Under the pieces are notes generated by a model. The model searched no databases. It was not told the origin of the DNA and was given only the letters and a program-made list of their open reading frames with translations. This document shows, piece after piece, positions 31,455 through 43,714 of a stretch of 64,000 bases of DNA. A program made the translations under genes and the position numbers. Origin of the DNA: Deroplatys truncata (lineage: Eukaryota > Arthropoda > Insecta > Mantodea > Mantidae); the NCBI GenBank assembly GCA_030765065.1, contig CM060978.1, positions 114,681,692 to 114,745,691 of the forward strand, written 5' to 3'. Every line of letters starts with the position of its first letter. Positions within the stretch are counted from its first letter, which is position 1.

Positions 31455-32325
31455 ATCTGCATATTTGAGATCATCTCCTCATACTCTCCAGACGTTCCAG
31501 ACATGTTCTCTCACTCTTTGGTGCGTTCTTGAGGTTGTTCGCAGTCCCGAATCATTAATGTCCAGATGTTCTCAATTGGATTAAGGTCCGGAGACTTCGC
31601 AGGTCATTCCAAACTGAAGTGTCTGGGTACTGCTGAAGCCAAGTCTCTGTGGTCGTGATGTGTGCACACTATTGTTGTCGTTGCATGAAATGTATCACAG
31701 GCATTTTTCTCGGGTAGATAGATCGCACCGTTGTGAGCATGCATTCTTTCATGACTGTAACATATTCCTGGGAGTCAATGTTAGAGGAGACTTCAACAAA
31801 CTCCCGTACTTCATTGGCGCTCATCGAGCCCCATACAGTTAAGCTGATACTGCCACTCCACGCAGTGACAATAACGTGTTTAGAGTCGAAGCGAGTGTTG
31901 TCGGGTCGCCACAAAGACAGTCTCCTATCCTCGCCTCACAAAAGCTCTTTTTCGTCATACCATATTATCTCCCAAAAGTGTTGACTTGCTGGCAGATGCT
32001 GGAGGCAGAAGGGCACGCGAGCTTCCCTATGTCCTTGCTTAAGGGCACGCTTTCTCACAGACCTACGAGTCGGATGCCTGCAGCATGGAGTCGTCAATGG
32101 ACCATATCAGCACCCACTCGGAGATTTAGACTTCTTGTTATTCTTGTCGCTGGAAGGAAGGGATTCTCATTGCGGACCTCCAGAATAGATATGTCGTCGT
32201 CTGATGTGCTATTCTTTGGCCTTCCTTGCTTTGTCTTAAGGCCCTCTTCATCCTTCTCCTCCGCCTTCTCCTCCTCCTTCGGTTTCAGTTCTCGGCCGGG
32301 GAGAATTCTTTATTACTTTTAATTA
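31455..32325 (-). pseudogene. Tc1-type transposase pseudogene
   Basis: Reading the minus strand in shifting frames gives, in order, an RRSVRKRALKQGHREAR-like segment (about 32030), WRPDNTRFDSKHVIVTAWSG and VWGSMSANEV (31800-31914), QEYVTVMKE, DNNSVHTSR in another frame (about 31670), and SPDLNPIENIW (about 31585). SPDLNPIEN.W is the hallmark of Tc1-type DD34E transposases, and DNNSVHTS carries the second Asp. Frameshifts and stops are frequent and the N-terminal HTH domain is not visible. No inverted termini were found. The SINE at 32342 is inserted just upstream of the remaining 5' part. Confidence 0.8.
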
Positions 32326-32328
32326 TGT

Positions 32329-32341
32329 ATACTTTATATTC
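32329..32341. repeat. 13-bp target-site duplication of SINE E, left copy
   Basis: ATACTTTATATTC here is repeated exactly at 32702-32714, immediately after the SINE tail. Confidence 0.9.
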
Positions 32342-32701
32342 GGCGGCGCCGTGGCCGAGTGGTTAGATCGCTCGCCTCCCACCGAGGCGGACCGGTTCAA
32401 TCCCAGGGACCTGCATGTGAGATTTGTGGTGGACGAAGCGGCGTCTGGGCGGGTTTTCTCCGGGTTCTCCGGTTTCTCCCACCTGCTCCATCATCACCTT
32501 TCCTTTCATCCATTTCATCAACATTTCGCTTCATCTACTTCCTTCATCCCATACCAGGCATCGGGCTGATCACCCATCCTGGATGTTCTGTCTGATCCAT
32601 GAGTGTCTGCTCCTCGACGGGCCTCTGACCCCAGGTACCCGCCTGTAGGTCCTGGGGGGTGTAAGTCCTACATAAGAGGAGGGTGAACAGATAATGAATG
32701 A
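32342..32701 (+). mobile_element. Full-length tRNA-derived SINE, family E
   Basis: The head is a good tRNA relic: GTGGCCGAGTGGTTAGA (A box) and CCGGTTCAATCCC (B box) about 35 bp later. A GGGTTTTCTCCGGGTTCTCC motif and a pyrimidine-rich (CATTTCATC) body follow, then GGTCCTGGGGGGTG and the short tail ATAATGAATGA. A perfect 13-bp duplication flanks it, so the ~360-bp copy is complete and probably fairly young. Transcription would be by RNA polymerase III and mobilisation by a LINE in trans; both are known for the class, not seen here. Confidence 0.9.
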
Positions 32702-32714
32702 ATACTTTATATTC
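32702..32714. repeat. 13-bp target-site duplication of SINE E, right copy
   Basis: Exact copy of 32329-32341. Confidence 0.9.
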
Positions 32715-33039
32715 TCCGAAGGATAAGGAAGAATTAAAGGCAAGCATATATCGTTTCGAGTTGAACGAAGGAGTACAGTATGTTGTATACTTAATTTGAT
32801 TGAGAAGGAGCACTATCGAGTGTAATTTGGTGATTTTGCTTCTAAAGTCCTACTGGAAGCAAATTAGGGGGAAAATTTGGGAACATACCAATATTCGACT
32901 CATAGATCCCCGGACTTCGTTGTAAATAAATTTAATTCTGGAACGGAGACACTCGGATGTTTCTAGCGCTCCTTATGAATTTCAAACACCTGAGATAGTC
33001 GAAAAGCAAGTCTCCCAAGAGTGTGAAAGTCGAGAACTC

Positions 33040-33112
33040 GATACCACAGTAGCTCTTTGGTAGAACGCCAGCTTCTAAAGCTAGTACGGAGGTTCAAATA
33101 TCGATGGATGTT
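33040..33112 (+). pseudogene. tRNA-like relic, Arg(TCT)-type anticodon loop
   Basis: TAGCTCTTTGGTAGAACG resembles a D-arm. CCAGCTTCTAAAGCTAG forms an anticodon stem-loop with TCT in the anticodon position, and GGTTCAAATAT is a degenerate B box. The acceptor and T stems do not pair properly, so this is a tRNA pseudogene or the head of a decayed SINE rather than a working tRNA. Confidence 0.4.
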
Positions 33113-33884
33113 CCGTTTTTTTTCTTTCTTTCCCGTTTCTACCTAAATGAAGATGCTTATTTCAGATCTTCAGTGTTTTATAATATTCGAAAAGTATACG
33201 ATAGAATTGTTTAGTTAACTGGAGTTCCGTCATTTTACAGGCATAAACCAAATATTCATTTGTAATTGAATAGCTGATTATAATAAAATGTAAGCAAAAC
33301 GTTGCTTTTACGTCTGTCGTATACTTCATATCATTTCCACTAATGCAAGCTTAGAAAGTAACAAATGCTGTTATTAACCTGTTAGGGTGCTATTAAACGC
33401 TGGACTAGTGTGTCCTTAAACTACTTCCATTACTACCACCATCCCTATCATAAGTTTTGTTGATAACATTTGTTTGTCAAGAGCGAAAAGTTAATATGGC
33501 CATTATGTAACTTAATTTTATACGTATTTAAACACAATTATTATCCTTGATTAAATAACAAACGTATCGTCTGACACATTTCAACTGCACAAATGTCCTG
33601 TACTAAAAGTCCACAGTTCTTGATCCCTCTTCAAATTATGAAAACAAGTAAGCGATTATTTATAGAAAAACACCGTTTCTTAAATTAAGTTTCTATCATT
33701 GCAGATTACTTGCTATAGAGTAATAGCGTTAAAATAGCAATATAGAACGTAGAAGTCAAAAACCTGTCAGTCGCCTGCTGCCTTAGTAAATAAGCCCCTG
33801 ACACAGCACAAGCCTGTGGCTCCGCCTTCCACTGGCTAGGGATGAACCAACAACACGTACGCGACTCATTCTTTCGAATCGTGG
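33113..33884. other. No recognised gene
   Basis: AT-rich DNA without recognised similarity. Confidence 0.4.
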
Positions 33885-34486
33885 CCCAAGATTCTTTTAT
33901 GAGGGATTGTACAAGAGGAATAGGGGAAATCGAATCAATAATCACAGGTTTAAAAGCGGGTCGCTCTATGTTGGTCTTGAAGTTGCATACTCTTCCCATG
34001 ATATCGCGAAAAAGAAATGAATAGCGACAGCACTTTTAAAAATGACAAAGTACTGAAAAATTCAAACCTGTAATAACGGAAACGGCTGATGACACAAAAG
34101 AAGTTATTTGAAATAAATTGTAGGCTTTAAAGAGTTATACTTTTTGTGTAGTACGAACTTTAATTTGCCAGTTATACAGAATTATACAAAATTCCTTCAA
34201 AATGAAGAGAACTTCACAGACTATTCCCAGAAAAATCTAGATATACATTTTATTTTTCATATAAATGTCTTAAATATATGGCATTTTAATCAAAATCGTT
34301 AGGTGATTTTTTTAAAAAAATAAAACATTTCGAAAAATTATTCATTTAAAGGGTAGTTTGGGGTGGGGGACTTTCTTGTAAATCTTTGTGTTGTATCTTT
34401 GGAACTTACTGAACTAAAACATCAAGTTTGGTAGATATTCATCAATATCTACTATTTCGTTTCGTTTTTGACTTATATTCTTCACA

Positions 34487-34525
<39 letters not shown>

Positions 34526-34640
34526 GACTTTTTCTAAAAATGCTTTATTTTTGTACTCAGGAAGCCTCAAAACATGTAATACCTGCGAAATTTCGACATT
34601 GAATTTTTGTTTGTAATACAATACGTTCTGTACCTAATGG
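33885..34640 (+). mobile_element. (AC)n-bearing inverted-repeat element, copy a
   Basis: It shares with the other copies GGTACAAGAG-like, GAAATGAATAGCGACAGCACTT, a conserved ACCAGTTATACA-type block (here GCCAGTTATACAGAA), AGATATACATTTTATTT, GGCATTTTAATCAAAATCGTTA, GGGGTGGGGGACTTTCTTG, an (AC)n tract (34488-34523), GCCTCAAAACATGTA and CGAAATTTCGACATTGAATTTT. It has no open coding frame, so it is a non-autonomous element. Boundaries are approximate. Confidence 0.7.
34488..34523. repeat. (AC)18 microsatellite within the element copy
   Basis: Pure AC dinucleotide run. It occupies the same internal site as shorter AC-rich runs in the related copies at 38535-38545, 60105-60150 and 60747-60820. Confidence 0.9.
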
Positions 34641-35094
34641 GTATGTAGCAGAAAAAGTATAAAATTGGCAAACGTTTCATTGGCAAAAATGAACTTGTCT
34701 TCTCACATTCGTGCTCTACTCTGTCTACACTTGGTAGCTGTGTAGACGGTAAATGATGCATTGTAAAACATACTTAAACCGTCATTAGGATCACGTTGCA
34801 ATGTAGCAGCATCTACGATATTCTACCCGCAGTTCAAAATCCCTTCTCTGAGATTCCGAATCATTGGCGACGATATCAGTATTTATTAAAAGCAAATTTA
34901 CAAACTGTTAATGTTCTTAAAATCACCATTTAAAATTTAACTTTTCTACTTATATTTTTCTTTTTATGTTATCTTATTCCGTTGTCTATATAACCCAGTC
35001 TTCTGCTTCAAGGGCTTAGTTAGAAATAAGGCTTCTTAAAATAATTTACAGTTCTTCCTGGAATTTGTTAGCAAACTTAGCTTGGTAGAATATA

Positions 35095-35540
35095 ACTGCT
35101 TCTGAAATTATCTGTCTCTTATGGTTTACCAGTTATACCAGATTGTTACACAATTCATTCAGAACGAAGAGAATTTCACAACCTTTTGAAAGAAAATTCA
35201 AGATACACATTTTACTGGCCACACAAATTGCTTAAATATGTCTTTAGATACATTTTTGAAAACAAAAAAGAAGTAGCGAACCTTTTTTCATGTAAAGGAT
35301 AGTTTGGGATGGGGATTTTCTTTTAAAATTTAAGTTTTGCATAATTGATAGATACTTCACCTAAATCCCAATTTTGGTTTTTATCCAACTTTCCGTTTTT
35401 GAGTTCCGCTGTTCACAGACAAACAGATCACCCGCTCGCCCGTACTTGTATCTACAAATTCTTTTTGCAGGGGACCTCAAAGCATGTATTTTCGGTGAAT
35501 AACGATATCAAGCTTTCGGGTGGAATACAGTGCCTTCTCT
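35095..35540 (+). mobile_element. (AC)n-bearing inverted-repeat element, copy b (partial)
   Basis: It starts within the internal block (TCTCTTATGGTTTACCAGTTATAC) and runs through AAGATACACATTTTA, GGATAGTTTGGGATGGGGATTTTCTT and GTTCACAGACAAACAGATCACC (the AC site, here not expanded) to GGGTGGAATACAGTG. Both outer ends are missing. Confidence 0.65.
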
Positions 35541-37269
35541 ACCTGCTAACTTAAATGTCAGAGAATGTAAAAATAGAAAAAAAGCGTATTGCAGAAAAGC
35601 ATATTTTGTTGCGTTTCCAATATCTTATAATTCCTCACAGGAAATAAATACTTCAGAACTTCAGACGTTCCGATTCGTAAACATTTTATATTGTCAACTA
35701 TACTTGTAATCATTCCACAAGCAATTGTTAATAAAACCAACTATTTTCACCATCAATAGGAAAAGCTGCATTCCATTATAAATTAATTGTAAACATGTTG
35801 ACAAACTTTAATAGAACTGGTTAAGAATTAAAGATACTGAAATTTGAAATTTACAAAGAGCACTCACTGCCTTAGTAGCTTTAAGCTGTACTGAAAACAG
35901 CTGATCTGTTTGAGGAATGGAAACTCCGTCTCAGCAATAAGTAAAACCTCTGCATGCTTTCTTGAATGTTTTTCAAGAACTTATTGGTGTGCTTGCTTTA
36001 CTTCTCCCGTTCAGAAAATAAGAAATGTGCTTAAGGAGTCATTCTGAGTATAGATATCATCAGAAAAAGTAATTAGAAATGCTCAACGTCCTTAGGAGGG
36101 AGAGAGGATGATTGACCCGTTAGTGGTTCCTTACTGATGAGAATTGAGATATATTAGTTTCATTTAGTTTGAAGACGGTATGACGTCAGACTCTTTCGCA
36201 GGAGTTCTCAAACGTTTTCAGTGGCGTACCGCTGTAAACTGCTATATTTTATTTCAGAACATTAGATGCAACAAAGACAAAGCACATTCGTTTTGGAAAA
36301 CCAGATTTGTTGGTACCATGAGCAAAATAATAATTTTCTGCAACAATAATGATTTGTTTAGTAATTTTACAGCAGAAACAGTTGTTCTTTGAATGTATTC
36401 AACAATTTTTTCTGAAAAATTGCAGTTTTTGGAAAATAATGTACATAAAATGATTAAATACACAAATAATGACGTAATAACACTTTTCAAATAATGGTAC
36501 CCCGTTCTTAAACAAACTCGCAATCACCATGGGACAGAAATTTAAAATATTATTAGTTATAAGTTCACACTCATTGTGATGGTTTTTAAATTTTCGTTTC
36601 AACTGACTAAATAGTCTCAAATTGGTTTAAACACTCAATATACGCATATATTTTTTATGCAATGAAACAAGAAAACCCATGTTCAGTAAGATAAACACAT
36701 ATTTTACAAATTTTAAGACAGATTTAAGATAGTACAGATTTTAAGGTACGAGTAAGTACCAGATTTTACAGATTTTTCTGAGATCACTGAAAATTCGTTG
36801 GTTTTTTTTCAATTGTCAATCAGAACTAGTTTTAGCCATTTCCTTGATCTGCTGTAGAAAAGTGCTTATCGAAGGATTAAATTTCCTCGTAAGGTTTCAA
36901 TCAAATTTTGAGACCAAGTTTTTGAGGAAAGTATTCCTTGAAGAGGATGATCAGGATCGTCAATATGCTTTGAAATGCTACGCTCTCCGTTCAGAAAGCA
37001 ACTGGTAATTATTGCTGGCAACACATAACACTTATAACACATTTTGCCGTTATAACACTTCTTTTTTGCTCAGAGATCCCTTCTCTTTTACGAGCCATAG
37101 TTTTATCTGGTTCCAAGAATAAGAAAGTATGCACGTTCTGCAAGCTGAGGTGACAAGTAAGCCAACTGTCAAATCACAGATATTCGAGGAAATAATTGAA
37201 ATATAAGATGGCGAGTTTGTCAGAGTGAAAAAACTAAAATAGATTAATAAAATAAAAATATGATGTGCT
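35541..37269. other. No recognised gene
   Basis: AT-rich DNA. Short open frames near 36180-36620 and 37050-37277 have no recognisable similarity. Confidence 0.4.
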
Positions 37270-38690
37270 AAATTCACATTACTTTCTTCACCTACTGTCG
37301 TTTATTTTTAAATAGATTCTGCAAACTATTCTTACGAAAGCTTATTTTTCTATCTACAGGCTGTTATAAAACCAAGGTAACATTGTTAAAAGACATAGAT
37401 CCTGTCTATAGACCTTGAATCGACCACTTTTAACAATATAAGGTAACACGGTCCTTGTTTTTATTTATTTGTCATTCAGAGGAGAGTTGAGTACGTATGA
37501 CATTATGAAGTGACTGCCGACATGCCAGAGTATGTAGCCCTGGAACACGTATGGTGCCTGGAGCATTATTTCCAGAGTTACGGGATAGGACCGAATATTG
37601 GGCCTTCCCTGAAATACGTGGCAATGCTTTCCAGAACCTCTTCCAGAGTCCTGCACCACCAAAGAAAACTATCCTGTATTGGGTGGAAATGTTCATAGAT
37701 GTTCCAAAAGATCAACATTCAGGAATATCCCGCACCACCAGGAGCAATGAGAATGTGGGTTGTGTAATGTCATCGAAGAGGAGTATATCAAAGGAATTGC
37801 AATTGCAAACCACAGGTGTGTGGCGCAGGGTTATGTTAGTAGTGGACATTGACTGACGCCATGTGGAAATGTAATTGTGTAAGGACGGTCAGAAGACGAG
37901 ACAATGTCTTCGGTTATCCTTTTTTCAAACACTTCATGATAGTCTAGATAAACATTTGCGGAAATAGTTTCATCACTCATGTCGTTGAAGGTAGGTACAA
38001 GAGGGATGGAGGAAACCGAATGGATAGTCAGATATTTAAAAACAGTTGCAATAAACTGGCCTAGAAATTTCATACACTTTCCAATTCCATGACATCGAGA
38101 GAAAGAAATGAGTATCAAGTATTGAAAAATTCAAACCAATTACAACATATATCTTGGGAATGGCTAAGGTCATTAACAAGACATTTTAAATAAATTGGGT
38201 GTTCCAGAGATCTGCATATTTGTCTATCCCTTGTGGTTTATCAGTTATAGGTATTATACAAACTTCTTTCCGAATGAAGAGGCATTCACAGGCAATTGTG
38301 AGAAAATTCAAGATATACATTTTATTTGACATGTAATATATCTTGAACATATGGCATTTTAATCAAAATCGCTACAGCCATTTTTGAGAAAATAGAAAAA
38401 TTTTAGACATCCTCCATGTAGAGGGTAGTTTGAAGTAAGGGGATTTTCTTGAAAATTTTCGTGTCGCATCTTTGGAGGTTGGTGAACATAAATGCCATGT
38501 TTGGTATTTATCGGACATTTCCTTTTTGCGTTATGCTGTACACACACGGACGTTTTGCTAAAAATGCTTTTTGGGGGGTTTAAGGGTCTCAAAACACATA
38601 TTTCCGATGAAATCTCGTCATCGAATTTTTGTGTGGAACACAATACTTCCTCTAGTTACTGTGAGTGCATACGAAGTAGAGAAAATGAAA
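37270..38690 (+). mobile_element. (AC)n-bearing inverted-repeat element, copy c, interrupted by a transposase fragment
   Basis: It begins CACATTACTTTCTTCACCTACTGTCG and TTCTTACGAAAGCTTATTTTTCTATCTAC, is interrupted around 37370-37860 by unrelated transposase sequence, and resumes at about 37935 with AAACATTTGCGGAAATAGTTTCAT. It then runs through GTTTATCAGTTATA, AGATATACATTTTATTT, AATCAAAATCGCTA and CACACACGGACGTTTTGC to GTGGAACACAATACTTCC. It is the most complete single copy, about 0.9 kb without the insert. Confidence 0.7.
37545..37850 (+). pseudogene. Fragment of a mariner-superfamily transposase N-terminus
   Basis: The plus-strand frame gives PKKTILYWVEMFID, then RTTRSNENV, then SSKRSISKELQLQTTGVWR. 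This follows the helix-turn-helix region of insect mariner-type transposases: an aromatic-rich segment, Pro/Arg linker, SPRxSxxxLAxxLxxxxxTV-like helices and VWRVL. No catalytic domain follows, so it is an N-terminal scrap inserted within the element copy c. Confidence 0.65.
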
Positions 38691-39373
38691 ATAAATAACT
38701 ATCCTTTAATGGCCAGGTTTAGCATACATCGCAGTGGCTCACGTAGAACGTATTCCATAGGTTGAGAAACTACAGCAACATGAGAGAGGAATCTGGTCCA
38801 ACTGTGCTTGCAACACCAAAATTATTCAAGCAATAGTGTTTGCAGACAGTGCAACAGGTGCATTCAGCCTCGTTCTACTGTTCTACAGAACGATATGCTT
38901 TCCTATTACATAGGTAAGATGGTTTATTACTGCTGCTCAAACTGGTGTGGTATACTGCACAGCCGCGAGGAACGAGAGTCTTGCGTTGTCAGTTTTAATA
39001 TTCGCTTCAATATGATGTAATGAGGTGTGTCACTTTAATGTGCCGTCCTGTCCTCTTATCGTACGAGCCATTTATGATAACACTAGTCTGCATTTTCAAA
39101 CTTTTTGTCAGATGATTTCTTAAAAGTAGGTGTTCTTGAATCAAATTTTTATGCTGATTCCAGAAATAACTTCCGTTTTTATCTATCACGTCAGGTTTTT
39201 ACACAAATAAGTAATGTTTTGACAATTTTACTGATGAGCGTAGAAAAGCATTCAAATACTATTTCACACAAGGTAAGTTTTTATTCAAGAAACGTTTTAA
39301 GAATACTCTCAAGAACTCCCCTAATTTATTTCGTGACTACATTTTAACAAAACAAGGAGCCAAAGTGTTTCAT
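38691..39373. other. No recognised gene
   Basis: AT-rich DNA with no recognised similarity. Confidence 0.4.
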
Positions 39374-39945
39374 TTAATTTTTTTCAAACTTTCTCTTCTT
39401 TGACTTCCTTGCAGATCCTTGAAGATGACTGTCCCTCCTCAACATCCAACAGTAGTCGGCCATCATAATTTCATTTGATCTTTCCCGGTACCTCCTCTCC
39501 ATTTCCTTAATATCTTGGTGAAAACGTTCACCCTGCTCTTCACTATAATGTCCCAGATTTTCTGGAAAGTAGTCGATATGTGAATGCAGAAAATGCACCT
39601 TTACACTCGTGTTACAACCCATCTTCTTGAAATCTTCCAACATTGTTTCGACAATGGCCTTGTAATTAGGGCCTTTGTTATTGGCTATGAAGTTTTCAGT
39701 AACTGATCGGAAGGCGGTCCATGCTTCTATTTTTCTCTCATTCATTGTCTTCTCAAAATCTTCATCCTTCATCAATTTCTTTATTTGAGGATTAACAAAA
39801 ATTCCAACCTTTAATTTGTCTTGTGTAATGAAGGGAAATTTCTTGGGAAGGTACTTGAAGCAGAGTCCATCCTATGGTAGAGCTCTTACAAATTGCTTCA
39901 TCAAGCCCAATTTTATGTGTAGTGGCGGAAGCAATATCTGTATAT
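39374..39945 (-). pseudogene. 3' fragment of a multicopy arthropod protein of unknown function
   Basis: The frame ends with SEEQGERFHQDIKEMERRY, then MMADYCWMLRRD and a lysine-rich KSKKRKFEKN tail. Upstream of the first Met the same frame continues back through PQIKKLMKDEDF, GLCFKYLPKKFP and LPPLHIKLGLMKQFV to about 39945, with a TAG in place of a coding codon (about 39871). From general knowledge, the EQGERFHQDI and DYCW motifs belong to a protein family seen in many copies in arthropod genomes and behaving like a transposable-element gene. Only the C-terminal ~190 residues remain and the N-terminal part is missing, so this copy is dead. Confidence 0.75.
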
Positions 39946-41754
39946 ATCTATATTTTTGAAGTGAAATTGTGAAAAAAAAAACTGTACGTGATAGAAAAAA
40001 ACTAAAAGCAGTTCTGAAATCAGCATAAAAACGTGAGTCAGAATCACTTATTAGTTTTCAGTCATCCGATATCATGCAGACTAGTGTAATATATAACATC
40101 CATATCGTTGTACTTTACAACGCATAAGTTGTGTAGTCCCAGCTGTTATTCTTCTCAGGATTCTTCGTTCGACCCTTCACCAAACATAACATGTTCTTTT
40201 TTGGAAGCCTTGTTTGTTAAACATCTTGGGCTAACGCCTAAAATGTCTAAAAAATTTAAAGAGGGAAACATTCATATTAATAATTAGACATCGGATTTGT
40301 ATGCGCTAAAAATATGTAAAATATGCATATATTTATGCTGTCAAAATCTTTGAAATATGCTCTATAATTTCGAAAATATGTACCGATTATGAAAAAACTT
40401 ATCTTTAAGCCTATACTTTTTGGTACTTACAATGTTCTTTCTTCTTTAGACATAATGCTCAGGTGTGAGTTTATGACGTTATGACGTTATGACTAACACA
40501 AGTTTGTATGCTAAGAAGGATCTGCCCACGACTACAGATATTATTAGGAACGTTTTGAAAGCACTTACTAACTCTGGGGAAACTCCTTGGGGAAGCACCT
40601 TGAAGATATGTATCGACAAAACAAAATTTTAAGACAGGATTTCTCTCTAAAACACTGCACAACTTTCCGCATAATTTTGCTGCATACTTTAAAGGAGCAC
40701 CCTCAAGTTTACTCTAAACTCCATAAGAGTGTTTGCATAGTAAGGGCTTTATTATTCTGTCACTAATGTGCGTAAATATTAATTTTAAAATTACTACTTT
40801 AAAAATACATATATTTTATGCTCGAAGAATGGAACAGTGATTAAATATACAAACAACATCGGAAATGTGCAATTATACGCACTGTAAACTTTTATATACC
40901 AGCACAGAAGGACAGGAAACATATTGCAAAACTTAATTCCATATCATAAGTAAAAACAGACGAAGTATGCATTTGCATACAAATCCGATATTCATTAATA
41001 ACTAGGAATGCATTTAAACAACTTAAACTATTTAAATAACAATAATGTTTTAGAAACACTAAACATAAAATAAAAGAAGAAAAGTAGAAATATAAATGTA
41101 TTATAACCTTCACGAAATGAAAGAGATATTCACGCTTTCATATCCCTTTAACATTACCTTAACATATTCATAGCTTGGACTTAGATATAAAAGATGGAAC
41201 CAGTCACTATATTGACGAAATCTGAATTCACTTACAAAATGAGACTAAATGCTTATAATGCCAATAAAAGTCAAAGAATTATTATTGAAGGATTTAAAAC
41301 ATTCTGAGAGCATGACGAATAATGTGAATAAATTCCTACGTAGAAATATTATTTTGCTTTCTCAAAATGTGCTGTATATTTTTACGTGATGCATTCTTGC
41401 ATAATATGTCCAATTGAAACTCAAAATTGCATTTTGCACTAGCACTCTTGATACAAAATCCCGATACCAGTTCATAGTAACCATAAATTAGTATCAAGAA
41501 AAGCGACTAAAGTTGATACACACTGCTAGTCGCATGGTCTCTTTATTACAGAACAAAATTACAATACTGCACTAAACTCAAATCACTGTAAAGAAAATTG
41601 CAACAGAATGTTCGTATTGAAATTAGTTGAAATTGGTGAACTTTAGTATGTTGATAGTAACCTCGCGATGGAACACCACCACTCACTCTGGTGGCCCTTC
41701 ACTTCTGGTGTTTGCTAAGTCCATACGGAAAATTCTTTTGTGTTAATTTCACAT
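39946..41754. other. No recognised gene
   Basis: Strongly AT-rich DNA with no similarity recognised and no tandem repeat longer than a few copies. Confidence 0.4.
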
Positions 41755-42253
41755 GAGTTTCTCTGCCTACTATCATTTATTTTTATATAGCTTCTAAAAA
41801 CTAATCTTATGAAAGCTTATCTTTCTATCTACTTCACTTTAACCGAAATAAACCTTTGCAGAAATAGTTTCATTACGCATTTTCATTGTGGCTACGAGAG
41901 AGCCACAGCAAACCTAATCGACAGGCAGATGTTTAAAGACCGGCTCACTAATTGCTAGCCTAGAAATTGCATACCGCTTCAATGACATCGCGAAAACAAC
42001 TGAATAGCAACAGCACTTAAAAACGATTAAAGTATTAAAGCATTTAGAACAATACCAACAGATTTTTGGAAACGGTTGATGCCACAAAAAGGTTATTTGA
42101 AATAAACTGTATGGTTTAAAGAGATCTACACCTTTTTTTGCAGTACGTTTTTATCTATCTCTTAATTTCTATCAGTTATACAACAGTATTCAAAATTTCT
42201 TCCGAATGACAACCATACCTAGAAAATTTTAAATTACATTTTATTTGTATGTA
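41755..42253 (+). mobile_element. (AC)n-family inverted-repeat element, copy d, 5' part
   Basis: It begins TTTCTCTGCCTACTATCATTTATTTTTATATAGCTTC and continues through TTATGAAAGCTTATCTTTCTATCTAC and GACATCGCGAAAACAACTGAATAGCAACAGCACTT to TACATTTTATTTGTA. It is cut by a mariner insertion, and a short continuation, TATTTTAATAAAAATAGTTAG, follows that insertion at about 42937-42960. Confidence 0.7.
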
Positions 42254-42930
42254 CGAGGCGTGTTTTTAAAGTAAGCACCGCTTTAATATTTTACCGCTGC
42301 AGCTCTGTAGTCGCGACTTTGAGCATGCGCGATCATTTCCTTCTTTCCTTAGGAAGCCAGACGCAGCTATGATCGATCGTCACTTTGTGTTAGCTGTTGT
42401 TAGAGCGTTAAGAAATGTTCAAAACAATCGAACAACCCGCCGACTGTGAAGTCAGAATGAAGTAGTTTTTTGAAGACAAGAAACGTTAAGCCAGCAAACA
42501 TTCATCGCCAACTGTGTAGGGTTTACGGGGAACAGTAATGAGTGACAATACCCTCCACACATAGCCATCAAAAACTCAAGATCTGATCGCATCATTTGGT
42601 TGGGAACAATTCGACTCCTCTCCCTACAGTCCAGATTTGTTACCAAGGGATTTTCATCTATTTTTGCATCTGAAGAAATTCTTTGGTGAAAAACATTTCA
42701 AAGACAATGATGATGTGAAACAAGAAGTACAGCCTTGGCCTTCGTCACAGGCGCATCATCCTTTGACAAAAATATACAAAGCTGGTTTCCCGTTGCGACA
42801 AGTGCTTAGATAATGGCAGTGACTATATGGAGAAATAGTGTAAGGTAATGAATGATATTAAAATGTTTGGAAAATAATGTTCTGTTATTTTTTAAAAAAT
42901 TATCGCTACTTACTTTGAAAACACGTCTCA
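42254..42930 (+). mobile_element. Internally deleted mariner element
   Basis: It is bounded by TA on both sides, with inverted ends CGAGGCGTGTTTTTAAAGTAAG (left) and CTTACTTTGAAAACACGTCTC (right). The coding remnant starts at 42370 (MIDRHFVLAVVRALRNVQNN), continues to an MSDN sequence, then jumps to TQDLIASFGWEQFD and SPYSPDLLPRDFHLFLHLKK. The second HTH and most of the catalytic domain are therefore deleted. The SPDLxPxDxHLF motif is typical of mariner DD34D transposases. Several in-frame stops add to the damage. At 677 bp it is about half normal length. Confidence 0.85.
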
Positions 42931-42965
42931 TATATTGTATTTTAATAAAAATAGTTAGTTATGTT

Positions 42966-43344
42966 TACTGAGGACCTCCGGTGTTTTCCATTCAGTGAAC
43001 CTCTTAGTTGGATATTCTGCCTAACATATTGTATAAAAGTTACAAATGACTTTTGCTACTAAGATTTTAAGTGTGTCGAAATAATGCAAGTACATTCACG
43101 GCATTCTCCTCCGCGCACTTGAGAAGGAACTCACTCTAAAAGAAGGAAAACCCTTTTAGAGTATCAGACGCAGTAGTTACCTACAGTATTCTAATAATTA
43201 TTCGATCAAATTAATATTGATTTTAACCTCTTCGGCTCAGGTGATAAATCACTAATAGAAACAAATAAATTTAAAAGAGCTTGTAAAACTAAGAGATTTA
43301 AACCATTCCTCTTTAAGTCCACTTACTTTATTTCCGAAAAATTA
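42966..43344. other. No recognised gene
   Basis: AT-rich DNA with nothing recognised. Confidence 0.4.
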
Positions 43345-43510
43345 AATTGAGTTTTATTTATGGCGCTCTTTAACGTCCTTTAGTGCTCCTTAGCGTTCCA
43401 TTCTACATTGGGCGTGAAAGACCGATAATTTTGCTCAGAGGCTCTTTATCAGGCTTGAGGTTGTTTTACGTGGCGTAAATCTACGACACGGGACCGCCGC
43501 TTTATTTCGG
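43345..43510 (-). mobile_element. SINE family A, partial copy
   Basis: Contains TTTATTTATGG, CATTGGGCGTGAAAGACCGA, GAGGCTCTTTATCAGGCTTG and ATCTACGACACGGGACC in the same order as 22592-22760. The tRNA-like head is missing. Confidence 0.75.
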
Positions 43511-43714
43511 AGCGATACTCAACTTGAGTACGTGGGACCGTTGGGTAAATGCTCAAAAACGGAGATTTACTGTATTGTCCTACTTTCACTTCTACTCCAA
43601 ACGATTGCCTTCTACGTTTTCTGCACTTTATTTGCATTTGTGCAACGTTCAATTATTAATGCTGGTTAGGCGCAGGTCGAATAAAGATGCTATAAAACGC
43701 CTAGCTGCATTCGA

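Noticed and set aside
31876-32322. 148-residue plus-strand open frame
   Set aside because: It lies antisense to the Tc1 transposase pseudogene, whose motifs are on the minus strand; there is no recognisable protein on the plus strand.
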